This document shows positions 11,065-22,516 of a DNA stretch of 42,500 nucleotides, piece after piece. Position 1 is the first letter of the stretch. The number at the start of each line of letters is the position of its first letter. Below the pieces are notes generated by a model, which searched no databases, had not been told where the DNA came from, and saw nothing but the letters and a program-made list of their open reading frames with translations. Source of the stretch: Symsagittifera roscoffensis (lineage: Eukaryota; Xenacoelomorpha; Acoela; Convolutidae); assembly GCF_963678635.1 (NCBI RefSeq), contig NW_026971627.1, positions 1-42,500 on the forward strand. Reading direction: 5' to 3'. The position numbers were made by a program, and so were the translations under genes.

Positions 11065-12235
11065 TGATAGTCTAGATTGGAAAACATTGGAAAGATGCTG
11101 AGTCTAATATGAAACAATTACTTCACTTCTTCAAAAGTTATGGATTTTTATTGGATTCTTCTGAGAATCCGAATATTTCAGCATAGTTTCTGATATGAAC
11201 ACTGTCTCAGGTCTTTACAACACTATATATCACGCATCTTAGCTTAAGTTAGATCAAATTTTATCGTCTGGCTATTTTTTTTCAAATCTTTTTGTACTAT
11301 CAAAACTTATTGTACTATCAAAAAAGTATCATTGTCTTAACATGATACCATTTTATCATGAAGTTGGGTTTTGACGCTTTTCACGTAAGATTGCATCGGT
11401 GTTTTACGATTAGAAGAAGATTGATAAGAAAAATTAGCCAAAAATGAGAATTCTGGGATATTTTTCAAAAAATTGAGATTGAAATTGAGTTAAAAAACTA
11501 GAAAAAATTACCATTTGAAACTTACCATCTGTTACTCGTTATAGGACGTTGAAAAACCTATTCCCTTTTTTAAAACAGGATTTTGAACATTGCCGTTTGG
11601 ATACTAAAACTTTGCTGTATCGGTAAATCGGGCGCCAAAAATTTTTTGAAACCCAAAAACTTTCTCGAAATTTACCATGTTACCATTCTGAAAATCTGAA
11701 ACCTATAGCCTTAATACATGGGAAACCTATTCTCTCTGTTATGACATAGGGGGAACACCGGACAAGATATAGCCAATCGTAATACATGGGGGTCCTAATA
11801 CATCCTGAACGTCGGAAAAATCGGGCGCCAAAATTTTTCCCCCCGAAACCTACCATCTTACCAACTGAAACTCCCAGTTGAATGAATCCAATTACTTTTG
11901 TAATACACTACTGAAATAAGACAAAACAACTCCAAGGAAAGTTATATTGTTAATGATCTACTTTGCAGAAAAACAGGAGGTCGCTAATTTAAAGAGATAT
12001 GGAATTAGGTAAAGTTTTTAAAGAAGAAAGCCTCTCTAAATAACTTGATTCATTGTAATTTAAATTCTTTAAAATCGATTTTCGCAATCAAAAATAATGC
12101 AATTATAAACTATTAAAATTACACTTTGGAACCACGCAATCAGATATAGTCCAGTAATTCTTAAAACTTAAATCAATTGTAATTTATTCAAATCTATTAT
12201 CATGGAATAGATTGGATTTCGATCTGAACAAAAGT
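11065..12235. other. Non-coding AT-rich stretch with GGCGCC-containing direct repeat
   Basis: No supported gene. The string AAATCGGGCGCCAAAA occurs at 11,625-11,640 and 11,818-11,833 (193 bp apart), each followed by a T/C-run and then ACC-rich sequence. The two flank phrases containing AATACATGGG, so this is a degenerate internal duplication of unknown origin. The L2 counterpart has the second motif changed to GGGCACC. Confidence 0.5.
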
Positions 12236-12935
12236 TTTGCTAATTGCTCGCTAAAATTGTAAAAATTTCTGCAATACTCACGACCTACTCGTTTTCTAAA
12301 AGTCAATTAAAACGTTTTAATCGAAAGAACTTTCAACGTGTTTCTTCCTCGGAACAATCAAATTTTCTATCTTTCAAACCGATTGAAGTCTAAAATAGTT
12401 GTTAGCCTACTGAACTTTTTTTAGCAAAATTTATCAAAAAATCCCCGAACTTGTCCCATTCATCAATCCCCGCCACCCGCACTCAGAATTACACTCCCCC
12501 CAAATTCTACTCGCCTCTGTTTTGCGATAGCGCCACGTCTGTTGTGCCAAAGCAACGCTCAAGGCTCAAGTTTTTGAATTCAGTGACACGTGTTGGTCAA
12601 TGGATGAGTAATTTTTCGAGAAAAAATGGTTTCAATTCACTATAATTGAGAACACTGAACTAGAAATAGTTTTTTTTTGTTTCGACAGACCATGAAATTA
12701 CTTGAGACAGACCATGAAAATCCATTATAATCAATTCTTCTTTTGGAACTTTATTGTATTGGAAAAAAACTGCTTAAGATTACTTTGCCCTATCATTTTC
12801 AATTGTAAGCAACCTATTATTCCCTTCAGAGTTTTAGAACAAATCAATTTTCCCAGCACAAACCCGACGTGCTGGACTTTCGTTTCAATAATTTCAACAA
12901 ATGGTTGCATGTATTTGTTTTTAAAGGACATTCAT
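12236..12935. repeat. C-rich, ATTATAATC-bearing repeat block at the end of L1
   Basis: Contains a C-rich segment (12,455-12,510, with CACCCGCACTCAG) and the phrase GACAGACCATGAAA twice (about 12,685 and 12,707), followed by TCCATTATAATCA. The C-rich segment recurs in diverged form at 22,080-22,170 and 31,424. The GACAGACCATGAAA phrase recurs near 41,027. I infer a non-autonomous transposable element family; no clean inverted ends were found here. The 12,451-12,645 and 12,702-12,941 frames are not thought to be genes. Confidence 0.45.
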
Positions 12936-12969
12936 CAATAATTTGTCATTTAATTTTCCTGTTGAACAG

Positions 12970-13346
12970 TTTGAGTTAAAAAATTGGTTTTTCAAGAAAT
13001 TCAATTATTGGGATTTTTTCAAAATAATCGACAAGAAAAGTTCCAAAAAACTTCACTAACTGTTATAGAATCACAAAATTTACCAAACTTGCAGATTTTG
13101 GATGAAGATTCACAAATATCTCATTTTGAGTGGACTCTGCATAACGGTAGAAAAAAAATCATGTAAAATGCCGATTCGATACGAATAAATAGAACTTAAA
13201 GAAAATATCAGAAACGGAAATCAATGGAAAAATAATTAATCTTTACTACTACAAATAGAAAATTATGATCAATTACTCGATATAAAAAGTCTTATTGACG
13301 AGTGCACTGTAGGAAAAGATCGTACAGAAATTGAAAGAAATTATTA
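12970..13346 (+). pseudogene. Unrecognised multi-exon gene, L2 copy lacking exons a and b
   Basis: Equivalent of 2,367-2,743: exon c from 12,970, exon d (ILDEDSQISHFEWTL) to about 13,146, then exons e and f. Because the duplication broke inside intron 2, the acceptor is present but no M2 exon a/b lies directly upstream, so this copy cannot be spliced like the L1 one unless a remote donor is used. Confidence 0.45.
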
Positions 13347-13750
13347 AAAATTTTGAGATTATAAAGTAAGATTTTTCAAAAAGTACAAAAAGAAAAAAAA
13401 TTATTTCTTTTTACCTGAATTATTTTGGATCCGGAAAAAAATTTGATAGAAATCGACCACAAATTTCCTTTTGGAGGTCTGATTGAAAACGGAAATTCCT
13501 CTATGGAATGTTTATGCAAAAACCAAAATCTTTAGACTTCATGCAATTCTACATGACTCTGCTCGATCTGTACAAAATACTTGAAAAATGAACCTGGCTA
13601 TTGTTATGTTGCACCTAGTCTCCCCATTTTATGCTTGTTGGTCACAGTATCTAGTCAGTTAACAGACTGAGCTTGCTTGTTCTGGATTTTGAATGAAATG
13701 AAAACACTCTAGTAAAAAAAATAGGAGTTTATAAGGATGACAAACTGTAG

Positions 13751-14439
13751 AGTATTCCATTCTTCATAGGAAAAAAATCAAACCATCATCCCAAACTTCT
13801 TGGTGTACAAAGCATCTTCATCGAATCAGTTGGAGCGGCGGTAACAAAAAATAAACCGAACTTGAATATAAAAATGGAAAATCTAGTAGCCACAGAAACG
13901 CAATTTTTTGCAAAAGGTTATGAAAAATTTAAGAGTTTGTCAGAAATTTTTGAACGAAAGATTATTAATTTGGAGAATTACGCTTGCCCAGAAGTTCAAT
14001 TTTTGATATTCAAAGATAAAGAACATGATTGCAGCTGCAGCAATTACCCATTTTGCATTGCAAAAACTCTTCACTGTGCGGAAAGTAAAGCATTTGCGTA
14101 CGGAACATGGACTCAATAATTTTTAAACAAATTGTGAATGATAATAATCTTATTAAAATAACCTCTTCTATACTTTAGCCAAATGTCATTGTCAACTTTT
14201 TCTTTCCAGATTTAAGATGGTCGATTAATGTGACCAGCACGTATCTTAAGGAAATTTGGTTTTCGATGAAGAAAATCATGAACGATAATCTTGGAAGTTG
14301 TTTGGACGTACTTGAAATATTTAGTTTTTCTGCGCCAGTTTTTTGTTATAGTTTTGATGCCAGTATGTGCAGTCGTTCGATTAGTGATATCCACAACATG
14401 GAAGAAATGACAGTTTGGGTAGCTATTTTATCAAGTACA
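13751..14439 (+). CDS. Cys-rich gene leading into P-loop ATPase, copy L2a (M3 intact)
   Basis: Counterpart of 3,148-3,836: exon 13,751-14,084 with the Cys-rich end, 125-nt intron (14,085-14,209), then exon 14,210-14,439. The frame is intact in both exons; one visible change replaces Ala by Thr in the AAVAKNKPN phrase. As in L1a, the gene runs into a truncated ATPase exon (Walker A at 14,515). Confidence 0.45.
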
Positions 14440-14493
14440 GTCGGTTATATTCTACATTCTTCAAAGCTATGAATAAAAAATTATCTACCAAAG

Positions 14494-14625
14494 AACAAAA
14501 ACTTTTATCTAGTTGGACCAAGTGGATCTGGAAAATCTCATTTTTTTTTGATAAATTGAAAAATGGTACTTTTCAACCAGCATTCGCTAACTTTTCTGGT
14601 TTTTTTATCAACATTATCAACCTCT
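14494..14625 (+). pseudogene. P-loop ATPase fragment, copy L2a, truncated
   Basis: Walker A GPSGSGKS at 14,515-14,538, same T-run frame break and same jump into M2 at about 14,625 as in L1a. The shared breakpoint shows the truncation predates the large duplication. Confidence 0.6.
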
Positions 14626-14646
14626 TTACGATGCTAAAATCTTATA

Positions 14647-17635
14647 TTGGAACTCACTTCCGACAAGGAGTCAACTATGGATCAAGAGCTTGCTAACTGC
14701 AACAAAGTGTATGATATAGCAATAGAAGACAAGTTTGTGTCACGATCATGAAGTATAATATTAACAAACTTTTCTAAACTTAGATTCGACTCTTCACTGC
14801 AAGAGAATGAAGCACTGAAACAATTTTCCCGCGTCAACTATTCTCTGAACGATTTCAAAGAACTGTCCCAAATTTTGGGAGAGTTTATGCTTGTTGAGAA
14901 CTGTAACAAACAACAAGTTTTGTTAGTTATGTTTTTCGTCCTGTAATTTGTTTATTTATTCTCAAAATAATTTTTCATTTAATTTTCCTGTTGAACAGTT
15001 TGAATTAAAAAATTGGTTTTTCAAGAAATTCAATTATTGGGATTTTTTCACAATAATCGACAAGAAAAGTTCCAAAAAACTTCACTAACTGTTATAGAAT
15101 CACAAAATTTACCAAACTTTTATTGCATTTTTAATGAATATTTTCGTGAATAATTGATGTTTGATACTTATTTCGTTCTCTTTAACTAATTAATTTCGTT
15201 TTATTTATGAGAATAGATGAAAATTTCAGGGTAAACCATTGAAAAACAACTCGATTAATTTTCGCACAAATATTAGAAAAAAACAATAGAAAACTTGTAC
15301 ACAAGTAAAAAAAACACCATATTGTCAAAATAATCGAAACATTTTTTGCATCGTGTCAAAAAAATTAAATTTTTTTTTTGCATTTTGTAGAAAAAGGGAA
15401 TCATTTTTTGCAACTTGTTAAAAAACTTAAAAATTTATTTCTTGGAACTCACTTCCGACAAGGAGTCAACTATGGATCAAGAGCTTGCTAACTGCAACAA
15501 AGTGTATGATATAGCAATAGAAGACAAGTTTGTGTCACGATCATGAAGTATAATATTAACAAACTTTCCTAAACTTAGATTCGACTCTTCACTGCAAGAG
15601 AATGAAGCACTGAAACAATTCTCCTGTGTCAACTATTCTCTGAACGATTTCAAAGAACTGTCCCAAATTTTGGGAGAGTTTATGTTTGTTGAGAACTGTA
15701 ACAAACAACAAGTTTTGTTAGTTATGTTTTTCGTCTTGTAATTTGTTTATTTATTCTCAAAATAATTTTTCATTTAATTTTCCTGTTGAACAGTTTGAGT
15801 TAAAAAATTGGTTTTTCAAGAATTTCAATTATTGGGATTTTTTCAAAATAATCGACAAGAAAAGTTCCAAAAAACTTCACTAACTGTTATAGAATTACAA
15901 AATTTACCAAACTTTTAATGCATTTTTAAAATTTAAGAGTTTGTCAGAAATTTTTGAACAAAAGATTATTAATTTGGACAATTAAGCTTGCCCAGAAGTT
16001 CAGTTTTTGATATTCAAAGATAAAGAACATGATTGCAGCTGCAGCAACTACCCATTTTGCATTGCAAAAACTCTTCACTGTGCGGAAAGTAAAGTTTTTG
16101 CGTACGGAACACGGACTCAATATTTTTTAAACAAATTGTGAATGATAATAATCTTATTAAATTAACCTCTTCTATACTTTAGCCAAATGTCATTGTCAGC
16201 TTTTTCTTTCCAGATTTAAGATGGTCGATTAATGTGACCAGCACGTATCTTAAGGAAATTTGATTTTCGATGAAAAAAATCATGAACGATAATCTTGGAA
16301 GTTGTTTGGACGTACTTGAAATATTTAGTTTTTGCAACTTGTTAAAAAACTTAAAAATTTATTTCTTGGAACTCACTTCCGACAAGGAGTCAACTATGGA
16401 TCAAGAGCTTGCTAACTGCAACAAAGTGTATGATATAGCAATAGAAGACAAGTTTGTGTCACGATCATGAAGTATAATATAGACAAAATTTCCTAAACTT
16501 AGATTCGACTCTTCACTGCAAGAGAATGAAGCACTGAAACAATTCTCCTGTGTCATTTATTCTCTCAACGATTTCAAAGAACTGTCCCAAGTTTTGGGAG
16601 AGTTTATGTTTGTTGAGAACTGTAACAAACAACAAGTTTTGTTAGTTATGTTTTTCGTCTTGTAATTTGTTTATTTATTCTCAAAAAATTGTTTCATTTA
16701 ATTTTCCTGTTGAACAGTTTGAGTTAAAAAATTGGTTTTTCAAGAAATTCAATTATTGGGATTTTTTCACAATAATCGACAAGAAAAGTTCCAAAAAACT
16801 TCACTAACTGTTATAGAATCACAAAATTTACCAAACTCTTGATGCATTTTTAATGAATATTGTTGTGAATAATTGATGTTTGATACTTATTTCGTTCTCT
16901 TTAAATAATTAATTTCGTTTTATTTATGAGAATAGATGAAAATTTCAGGGTAAACCATTGAAAAACAACTCGATTAATTTTCGCACAAATATTAGAAAAA
17001 AACAATTGAAAACTTGTACACATGTAAAAAAAACACCATATTGTCAAAATAATCGAAACATTTTTTGCATCGTGTCAAAAAAATTAAATTTTTTTTTGCA
17101 TTTTGTAGAAAAAGGGAATCATTTTTTGCAACTTGTTAAAAAACTAAAAAATTTATTTCTTGGAACTCACTTCCGACAAGGAGTCAACTATGGATCAAGA
17201 GCTTGCTAACTGCAACAAAGTGTATGATATAGCAATAGAAGACAAGTTTGTGTCACGATCATGAAGTATAATATTAACAAACTTTCCTAAACTTAGATTC
17301 GACTCTTCACTGCAAGAGAATGAAGCACTGAAACAATTATCCTGTGTCATTTATTCTCTCAACGATTTCAAAGAACTGTCCCAAATTTTGGGAGAGTTTA
17401 TGTTTGTTGAGAACTGTAACAAACAACAAGTTTTGTTAGTTATGTTTTTCGTCTTGTAATTTGTTTCTTTATTCTCAAAAAAATTTTTCATTTAATTTTC
17501 CTGTTGAACAGTTTGAGTTAAAAAATTGGTTTTTCAAGAAATTCATTTATTGGGATTTTTTCAAAATAATCGACAAGAAAAGTTCCAAAAAACTTCACTA
17601 ACTGTTATAGAATCACAAAATTTACCAAACTTTTA
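14647..17635 (+). repeat. Higher-order M1/M2/M3 array in L2 (single 2,514-bp unit)
   Basis: M2 anchors at 14,664, 15,459, 16,383 and 17,177, spaced 795, 924 and 794 bp, the same rhythm as in L1 but with one unit. The M3 copy at about 15,940-16,330 carries the TAA shared with the L1 partial copies. One M1 copy here (16,980-17,030) has a few private changes. Confidence 0.9.
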
Positions 17636-17649
17636 ATGCATTTTTAAAA

Positions 17650-18753
17650 TTTAAGAGTTTGTCAGAAATTTTTGAACGGAAGATTATTCATTTGGACAAT
17701 TAAGCTTGCCCAGAAGTTCAGTTTTTGATATTCAAAGATAAAGAACATGATTGCAGCTGCAGCAACTACCCATTTTGCATTGCAAAAACTCTTCACTGTG
17801 CGGAAAGTAAAGCATTTGCGTACGGAACACGGACTCATTTTTTTTAAACAAATTGTGAATGATAATAATCTTATTAAAATAACCTCTTCTATACTTTAGC
17901 CAAATGTCATTGTCATTTTTTTCTTTCCAGATTTAAGATGGTCGATTAATGTGACCAGCACGTATCTTAAGGAAATTTTGTTTTCGATGAAGAAAATCAT
18001 GAACGATAATCTTGGAAGTTGTTTGGACGTACTTGAAATATTTAGTTTTTCTGCGCCAGTTTTTTGTTATAGTTTTGATGCCAGTATGTGCAGTCGTTCG
18101 ATTAGTGATATCCACAACATGGAAGAAATGACAGTTTGGGTAGCTATTTTATCAAGTACAGTCGGTTATATTCTACATTCTTCAAAGCTATGAATAAAAA
18201 ATTATCTACCAAAGAACAAAAACTTTTATCTAGTTGGACCAAGTGGATCTGGAAAATCTCATTTTTTTTTTGATAAATTGAAAAATGGTACTTTTCAACC
18301 AGCATTCGCTAATTTTTCTGGTTTTTTTTATCAACATTATCAACCTCTGTCAGATCCAAATAAAAAACATTAGGTTTGTCCGTGGAGTAAACTTTGACTT
18401 GATTGAAAACCTTCCCGATAGGTTACTAAGTATCTGCTTATATTTGATGATTCTTGTGAAAAAAAGATTCAAACTCCAAACAATTTGTAAGAACTACCAC
18501 TGAAATGGTTTTCGTTTTAAAATGGTTTTTGTTATTCTCAACTCTATTTTGTACAATAAAAACATCAAAACATTTTACTTTTAAAATTCAAAGTCAAAAT
18601 CTATTAATCAACGAGAAAGTCAATTGGAATGTTTTATTTTTTTGTCAGGTAACTTGGAAGGATTTTGATAACATTTTTCAAATAAAGATTAAATTTTTGG
18701 AAAAAAAAAATCAACAGTTCACTTTTAGAAAAAGCTGGACTCTGATTGGTTGA
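17650..18753 (+). pseudogene. Packaging-type P-loop ATPase remnant, long copy L2b
   Basis: Counterpart of 9,560-10,660. Walker A GPSGSGKS is at 18,236-18,259. Here the T-run after the motif has 10 T rather than 9, which puts the downstream segment DKLKNGTFQPAFANF in the same frame as Walker A; this is the best-preserved reading of the four copies. The Walker B frame LIFDDS lies at about 18,437-18,454. The upstream M3 exon still has the TAA, so the whole gene is not intact. Function as in L1b: a DNA-packaging-type ATPase, inferred from the motif pair only. Confidence 0.5.
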
Positions 18754-19007
18754 CCTTGAAAATACAGCGTTACTAAAACAATGTTCAAATCCGATTGGTT
18801 GATTTTCCCTAAGCAACAGCAAAATCTGATTTTGTTTTAAGTCGAAAGGAACCACTCTATAATTTGCATAATTGTTGTTCTTTATTTAATTCACTTTTTG
18901 GGTCAATTCAAAACTAGTGTTAGTCTCCTAACAAAGTTTTTGGGACTATCTAAATCCTTCATTTGGTCTCAAATTCTTTCCCCACTTATTTTTTTAATCG
19001 TCACTGA

Positions 19008-19154
19008 AAAAAATACGAAACAGTTGCAAGTTTTGATTGTGGTAGATGTTACACACATCATAATGCATCAAGACATTGCAAGTTCTGTAGAGTTTTGAAG
19101 TGTCTGATTTGTAATTTTCATACTTATAGCTGGACCGAAAAACTAGTTAGGTAA
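19008..19154 (+). pseudogene. Cys/His-rich zinc-finger-like ORF, L2
   Basis: Copy of 10,918-11,064 with the same CxxC pairs and one Arg to His change (CYTHHNAS). The upstream TGA is also conserved, so it is either a shared lesion or the true edge of an exon. Confidence 0.4.
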
Positions 19155-20325
19155 TGATAGTCTAGATTGGAAAACATTGGAAAGATGCTGAGTCTAATAT
19201 GAAACAATTACTTCACTTCTTCAAAAGTTATGGATTTTTATTGGATTCTTCTGAGAATCCGAATATTTCAGCATAGTTTCTGATATGAACACTGTCTCAG
19301 GTCTTTACAACACTATATATCACGCATCTTAGCTTAAGTTAGATCAAATTTTATCGTCTGGCTATTTTTTTTTCAAATCTTTTTGTACTATCAAAACTTA
19401 TTGTATTATCAAAAAAGTATCATTGTCTTAACATGATACCATTTTATCATGAATTTGGGTTTTGACGCTTTTCACGTAAGATTGCATCGGTGTTTTACGA
19501 TTAGAAGAAGATTGATAAGAAAAATTAGCCAAAAATGAGAATTCTGGGATATTTTTCAAAAAATTGAGATTGAAATTGAGTTAAAAAACTAGAAAAAATT
19601 ACCATTTGAAACTTACCATCTGTTACTCGTTATAGGACGTTGAAAAACCTATTCCCTTTTTTAAAACAGGATTTTGAACATTGCCGTTTGGATACTAAAA
19701 CTTTGCTGTATCGGTAAATCGGGCGCCAAAAATTTTTTGAAACCCAAAAACTTTCTCGAAATTTACCATGATACCATTCTGAAAATCTGAAACCTATAGC
19801 CTTAATACATGGGAAACCTATTCTCTCTGTTATGACATAGGGGGAACACCGGACAAGATATAGCCAATCGTAATACATGGGGGTCCTAATACATCCTGAA
19901 CGTCGGAAAAATCGGGCACCAAAATTTTTTTCCCCGAAACCTACCATCTTACCAACTGAAACTCCCAGTTGAATGAATCCAATTACTTTTGTAATACACT
20001 ACTGAAATAAGACAAAACAACTCCAAGGAAAGTTATATTGTTAATGATCTACTTTGCAGAAAAACAGGAGGTCGCTAATTTAAAGAGATATGGAATTAGG
20101 TAAAGTTTTTAAAGAAGAAAGCCTCTCTAAATAACTTGATTCATTGTAATTTAAATTCTTTAAAATCGATTTTCGCAATCAAAAATAATGCAATTATAAA
20201 CTATTAAAATTACACTTTGGAACCACGCAATCAAATATAGTCCAGTAATTCTTAAAACTTAAATCAATTGTAATTTATTCAAATCTATTATCATGGAATA
20301 GATTGGATTTCGATCTGAACAAAAG
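19155..20325. other. L2 copy of the non-coding GGCGCC stretch
   Basis: Matches 11,065-12,235 at about 8,090 bp offset. A 105-codon minus-strand frame (19,630-19,947) is open only here; the L1 copy has a stop at the equivalent of residue Tyr in EWYHG, so I do not call it a gene. Confidence 0.55.
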
Positions 20326-21025
20326 TTTTGCTAATTGCTCGCTAAAATTGTAAAAATTTCTGCAATACTCACGACCTACTCGTTTTCTAAAAGTCAATTA
20401 AAACGTTTTAATCGAAAGAACTTTCAACGTGTTTCTTCCTCGGAACAATCAAATTTTCTATCTTTCAAACCGATTGAAGTCTAAAATAGTTGTTAGCCTA
20501 CTGAACTTTTTTTAGCAAAATTTATCAAAAAATCCCCGAACTTGTCCCATTCATCAATCCCCGCCACCCGCACTCAGAATTACACTCCCCTCAAATTCTA
20601 CTCGCCTCTGTTTTGCGATAGCGCCACGTCTGTTGTGCCAAAGCAACGCTCAAGGCTCAAGTTTTTGAATTCAGTGACACGTGTTGGTCAATGGATGAGT
20701 AATTTTTCGAGAAAAAATGGTTTCAATTCACTATAATTGAGAACACTGAACTAGAAATAGTTTTTTTTGTTTCGACAGACCATGAAATTACTTGAGACAG
20801 ACCATGAAAATCCATTATAATCAATTCTTCTTTTGGAACTTTATTGTATTGGAAAAAAACTGCTTAAGATTACTTTGCCCTATCATTTTCAATTGTAAGC
20901 AACCTATTATTCCCTTCAGAGTTTTAGAACAAATCAATTTTCCCAGCACAAACCCGACGTGCTGGACTTTCGTTTCAATAATTTCAACAAATGGTTGCAT
21001 GTATTTGTTTTTAAAGGACATTCAT
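20326..21025. repeat. C-rich, ATTATAATC-bearing repeat block at the end of L2
   Basis: Copy of 12,236-12,935, including the doubled GACAGACCATGAAA phrase (about 20,775-20,810). It ends at the right edge of the large duplication. Confidence 0.45.
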
Positions 21026-21690
21026 TTGGATTACTTTTAGTCCGATAGGACGATCATTATAGCTTGAATTGCGAGTCATAATTGCAAGTAATCGTTTATC
21101 GTACAAAATTTTTTGGCATTGGAAATAAACAGAAGATTGATAATTATAAACTCTGAGCAATTAAAGAAAAACTGTTGTTAAAAGCTTTGATGTGCATCAG
21201 GCAAAATTGTTTTCTGTGATTATTTTAGGTTTAGGTTGTAAAAATTGAGCCCAATTTAACTTGAGCTCCTTAACTTTATTGTACGATTGACACTAAGAGT
21301 AAGCTTATTTTTATAAGGGTTTTTGTTTATACATTTCCGTTGACCCGACTAAAAACATATTTGAATAACTTTTAGGAATGGGAGCTGAATTAATAAAAAA
21401 ATTTCACCAATAAGTTTCGTTGGATGGATTGAATTTGGTTCAATGAAGTCAATCAAAACAATTATTATTAAACACTCGAAAAAAGTGTTTTTGAATAAAT
21501 TCTTTTTTGATTAGTTCGAAATATTTGTTCTTAGATTTTGGTTTCTTGGCAATTTTTTGTTCTCTGATGTCATCAATGCTGGCATTTAAGTCCTCCGTGT
21601 GGAACTTGGGTTAAAAATTTTAAGTAGAACATTTTTTTTTTTCTGTTCTAAATTTAAATGAAGTTAACCGCAACGCTCAAGCGTTCTAAA
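21026..21690. other. AT-rich intergenic stretch
   Basis: No coding frame, RNA gene or clear repeat seen. Unique within the window immediately after the duplicated block. Confidence 0.5.
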
Positions 21691-21699
21691 AAGTGAAAT

Positions 21700-22516
21700 C
21701 AAATCGATTACAATGGATTGTCGTGGTCTGAACGTTGTAAATATAATCGATTCCCATGTTACGTTCAGACAACAAAATTGGACTAAAAATCGATTTAAAT
21801 CCATTTTTTTCTCGCCAAAACAAAATGCATTTTAATTCATTTGGAATCTATTATAATGGATTTTATAATAAGCAGGAAATCACATTAAAATGAATTTTTT
21901 CTCACTTTATTTTTGGTTTTGCGCGGCGTCGTGCAAAATTTTGCAAGAACTTCTGCATTTATCAAGTGAATTATGTGGAAAATTTGCAAAACGAGTTCGG
22001 CCTAATCCATTTTCAAATTGAAAAAAGATTGGGGAGAAAAATTGGGCAGAATTAAACTCAAATTGCAAAAAGATTCCGTTAAGCCCCCCCCCCCACCTCA
22101 ACCCACCCCACTCCTCCAACTGAACCCATCGTCCCACTGAACCCCTCTCGCACCTGAAACCCCCACTCAGAATATCAAAGTTAGGCAGTAGAAAATTAAA
22201 TTGAACAACAAGTAATCAACTTAACCAACTTTAGCTTAAAACGTAGAAAAGATTTTATGTTTGTTTTATGTTTGTTGAATTTCGCATCTCAGTAAAGGGG
22301 AAAAAATCGATTATAATTTATTTTCATTGTCAGTGTCCACAAAAATGAAGAAAAAAAACGATTTTAAGTGATGAAAAAAGGATTTTGTTGCCTCGACAAA
22401 TAGTAGTATTATAATCCATTTTTAATTGATTATAATCGATTAGTTTTCACTTTTCTGGACACTGAAAAGGAAACTCAATTATAATCGTTTTCTTTTTCAT
22501 GGAACTCCAATGCGGG
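21700..22516. mobile_element. Non-autonomous DNA element, left end unclear
   Basis: The right end CATGGAACTCCAATGCGGG (22,498-22,516) matches the right end of the element at 25,484-26,297 at 17 of 19 positions. The interior shares TTGCAAAA-type and C-rich segments and many ATTATAAT strings with it. No matching left inverted end was found; the start at about 21,700 is where the ATCGATTA/CAATGGA strings begin. Probably a truncated or rearranged family member. Confidence 0.45.
22084..22094. repeat. Poly-C run (11 C) in C-rich tract
   Basis: Eleven consecutive C followed by a CCCA/CCCC-rich tract to about 22,165, in strong contrast to the AT-rich surroundings. The minus strand has several G-runs. 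Part of the mobile-element interior. Confidence 0.8.

Larger units (their letters stand above)
2334..12935 (+). repeat. Large tandem duplication, copy L1 (10.6 kb)
   Basis: L1 and L2 match with scattered substitutions at a fixed offset of 10,603 bp from their left ends (2,334 and 12,937). From about 9.5 kb rightward the offset becomes about 8,089 bp. L1 ends at 12,935, where the sequence jumps back to the 2,334-type sequence; the same position in L2 (21,025) continues into unique DNA. There is essentially no junction homology and one extra base (12,936). High identity implies a recent event, or an assembly duplication. Confidence 0.9.
12937..21025 (+). repeat. Large tandem duplication, copy L2 (8.1 kb)
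   Basis: Second copy of L1, lacking one 2,514-bp unit. It starts in the equivalent of intron 2 (the 2,334 position) and ends at 21,025; the following TTGGATTAC is unique in the window. Scattered substitutions and homopolymer length differences separate it from L1. Confidence 0.9.

Noticed and set aside
2015-17640. CRISPR-like regular spacing of repeats
   Set aside because: Units are 800-2,500 bp with splice-like signals and no short repeat/unique spacer pattern; the context is eukaryotic.
19630-19947. 105-codon minus-strand frame
   Set aside because: The nearly identical L1 copy has a stop codon in it, and the region is a degenerate repeat without protein-like features.
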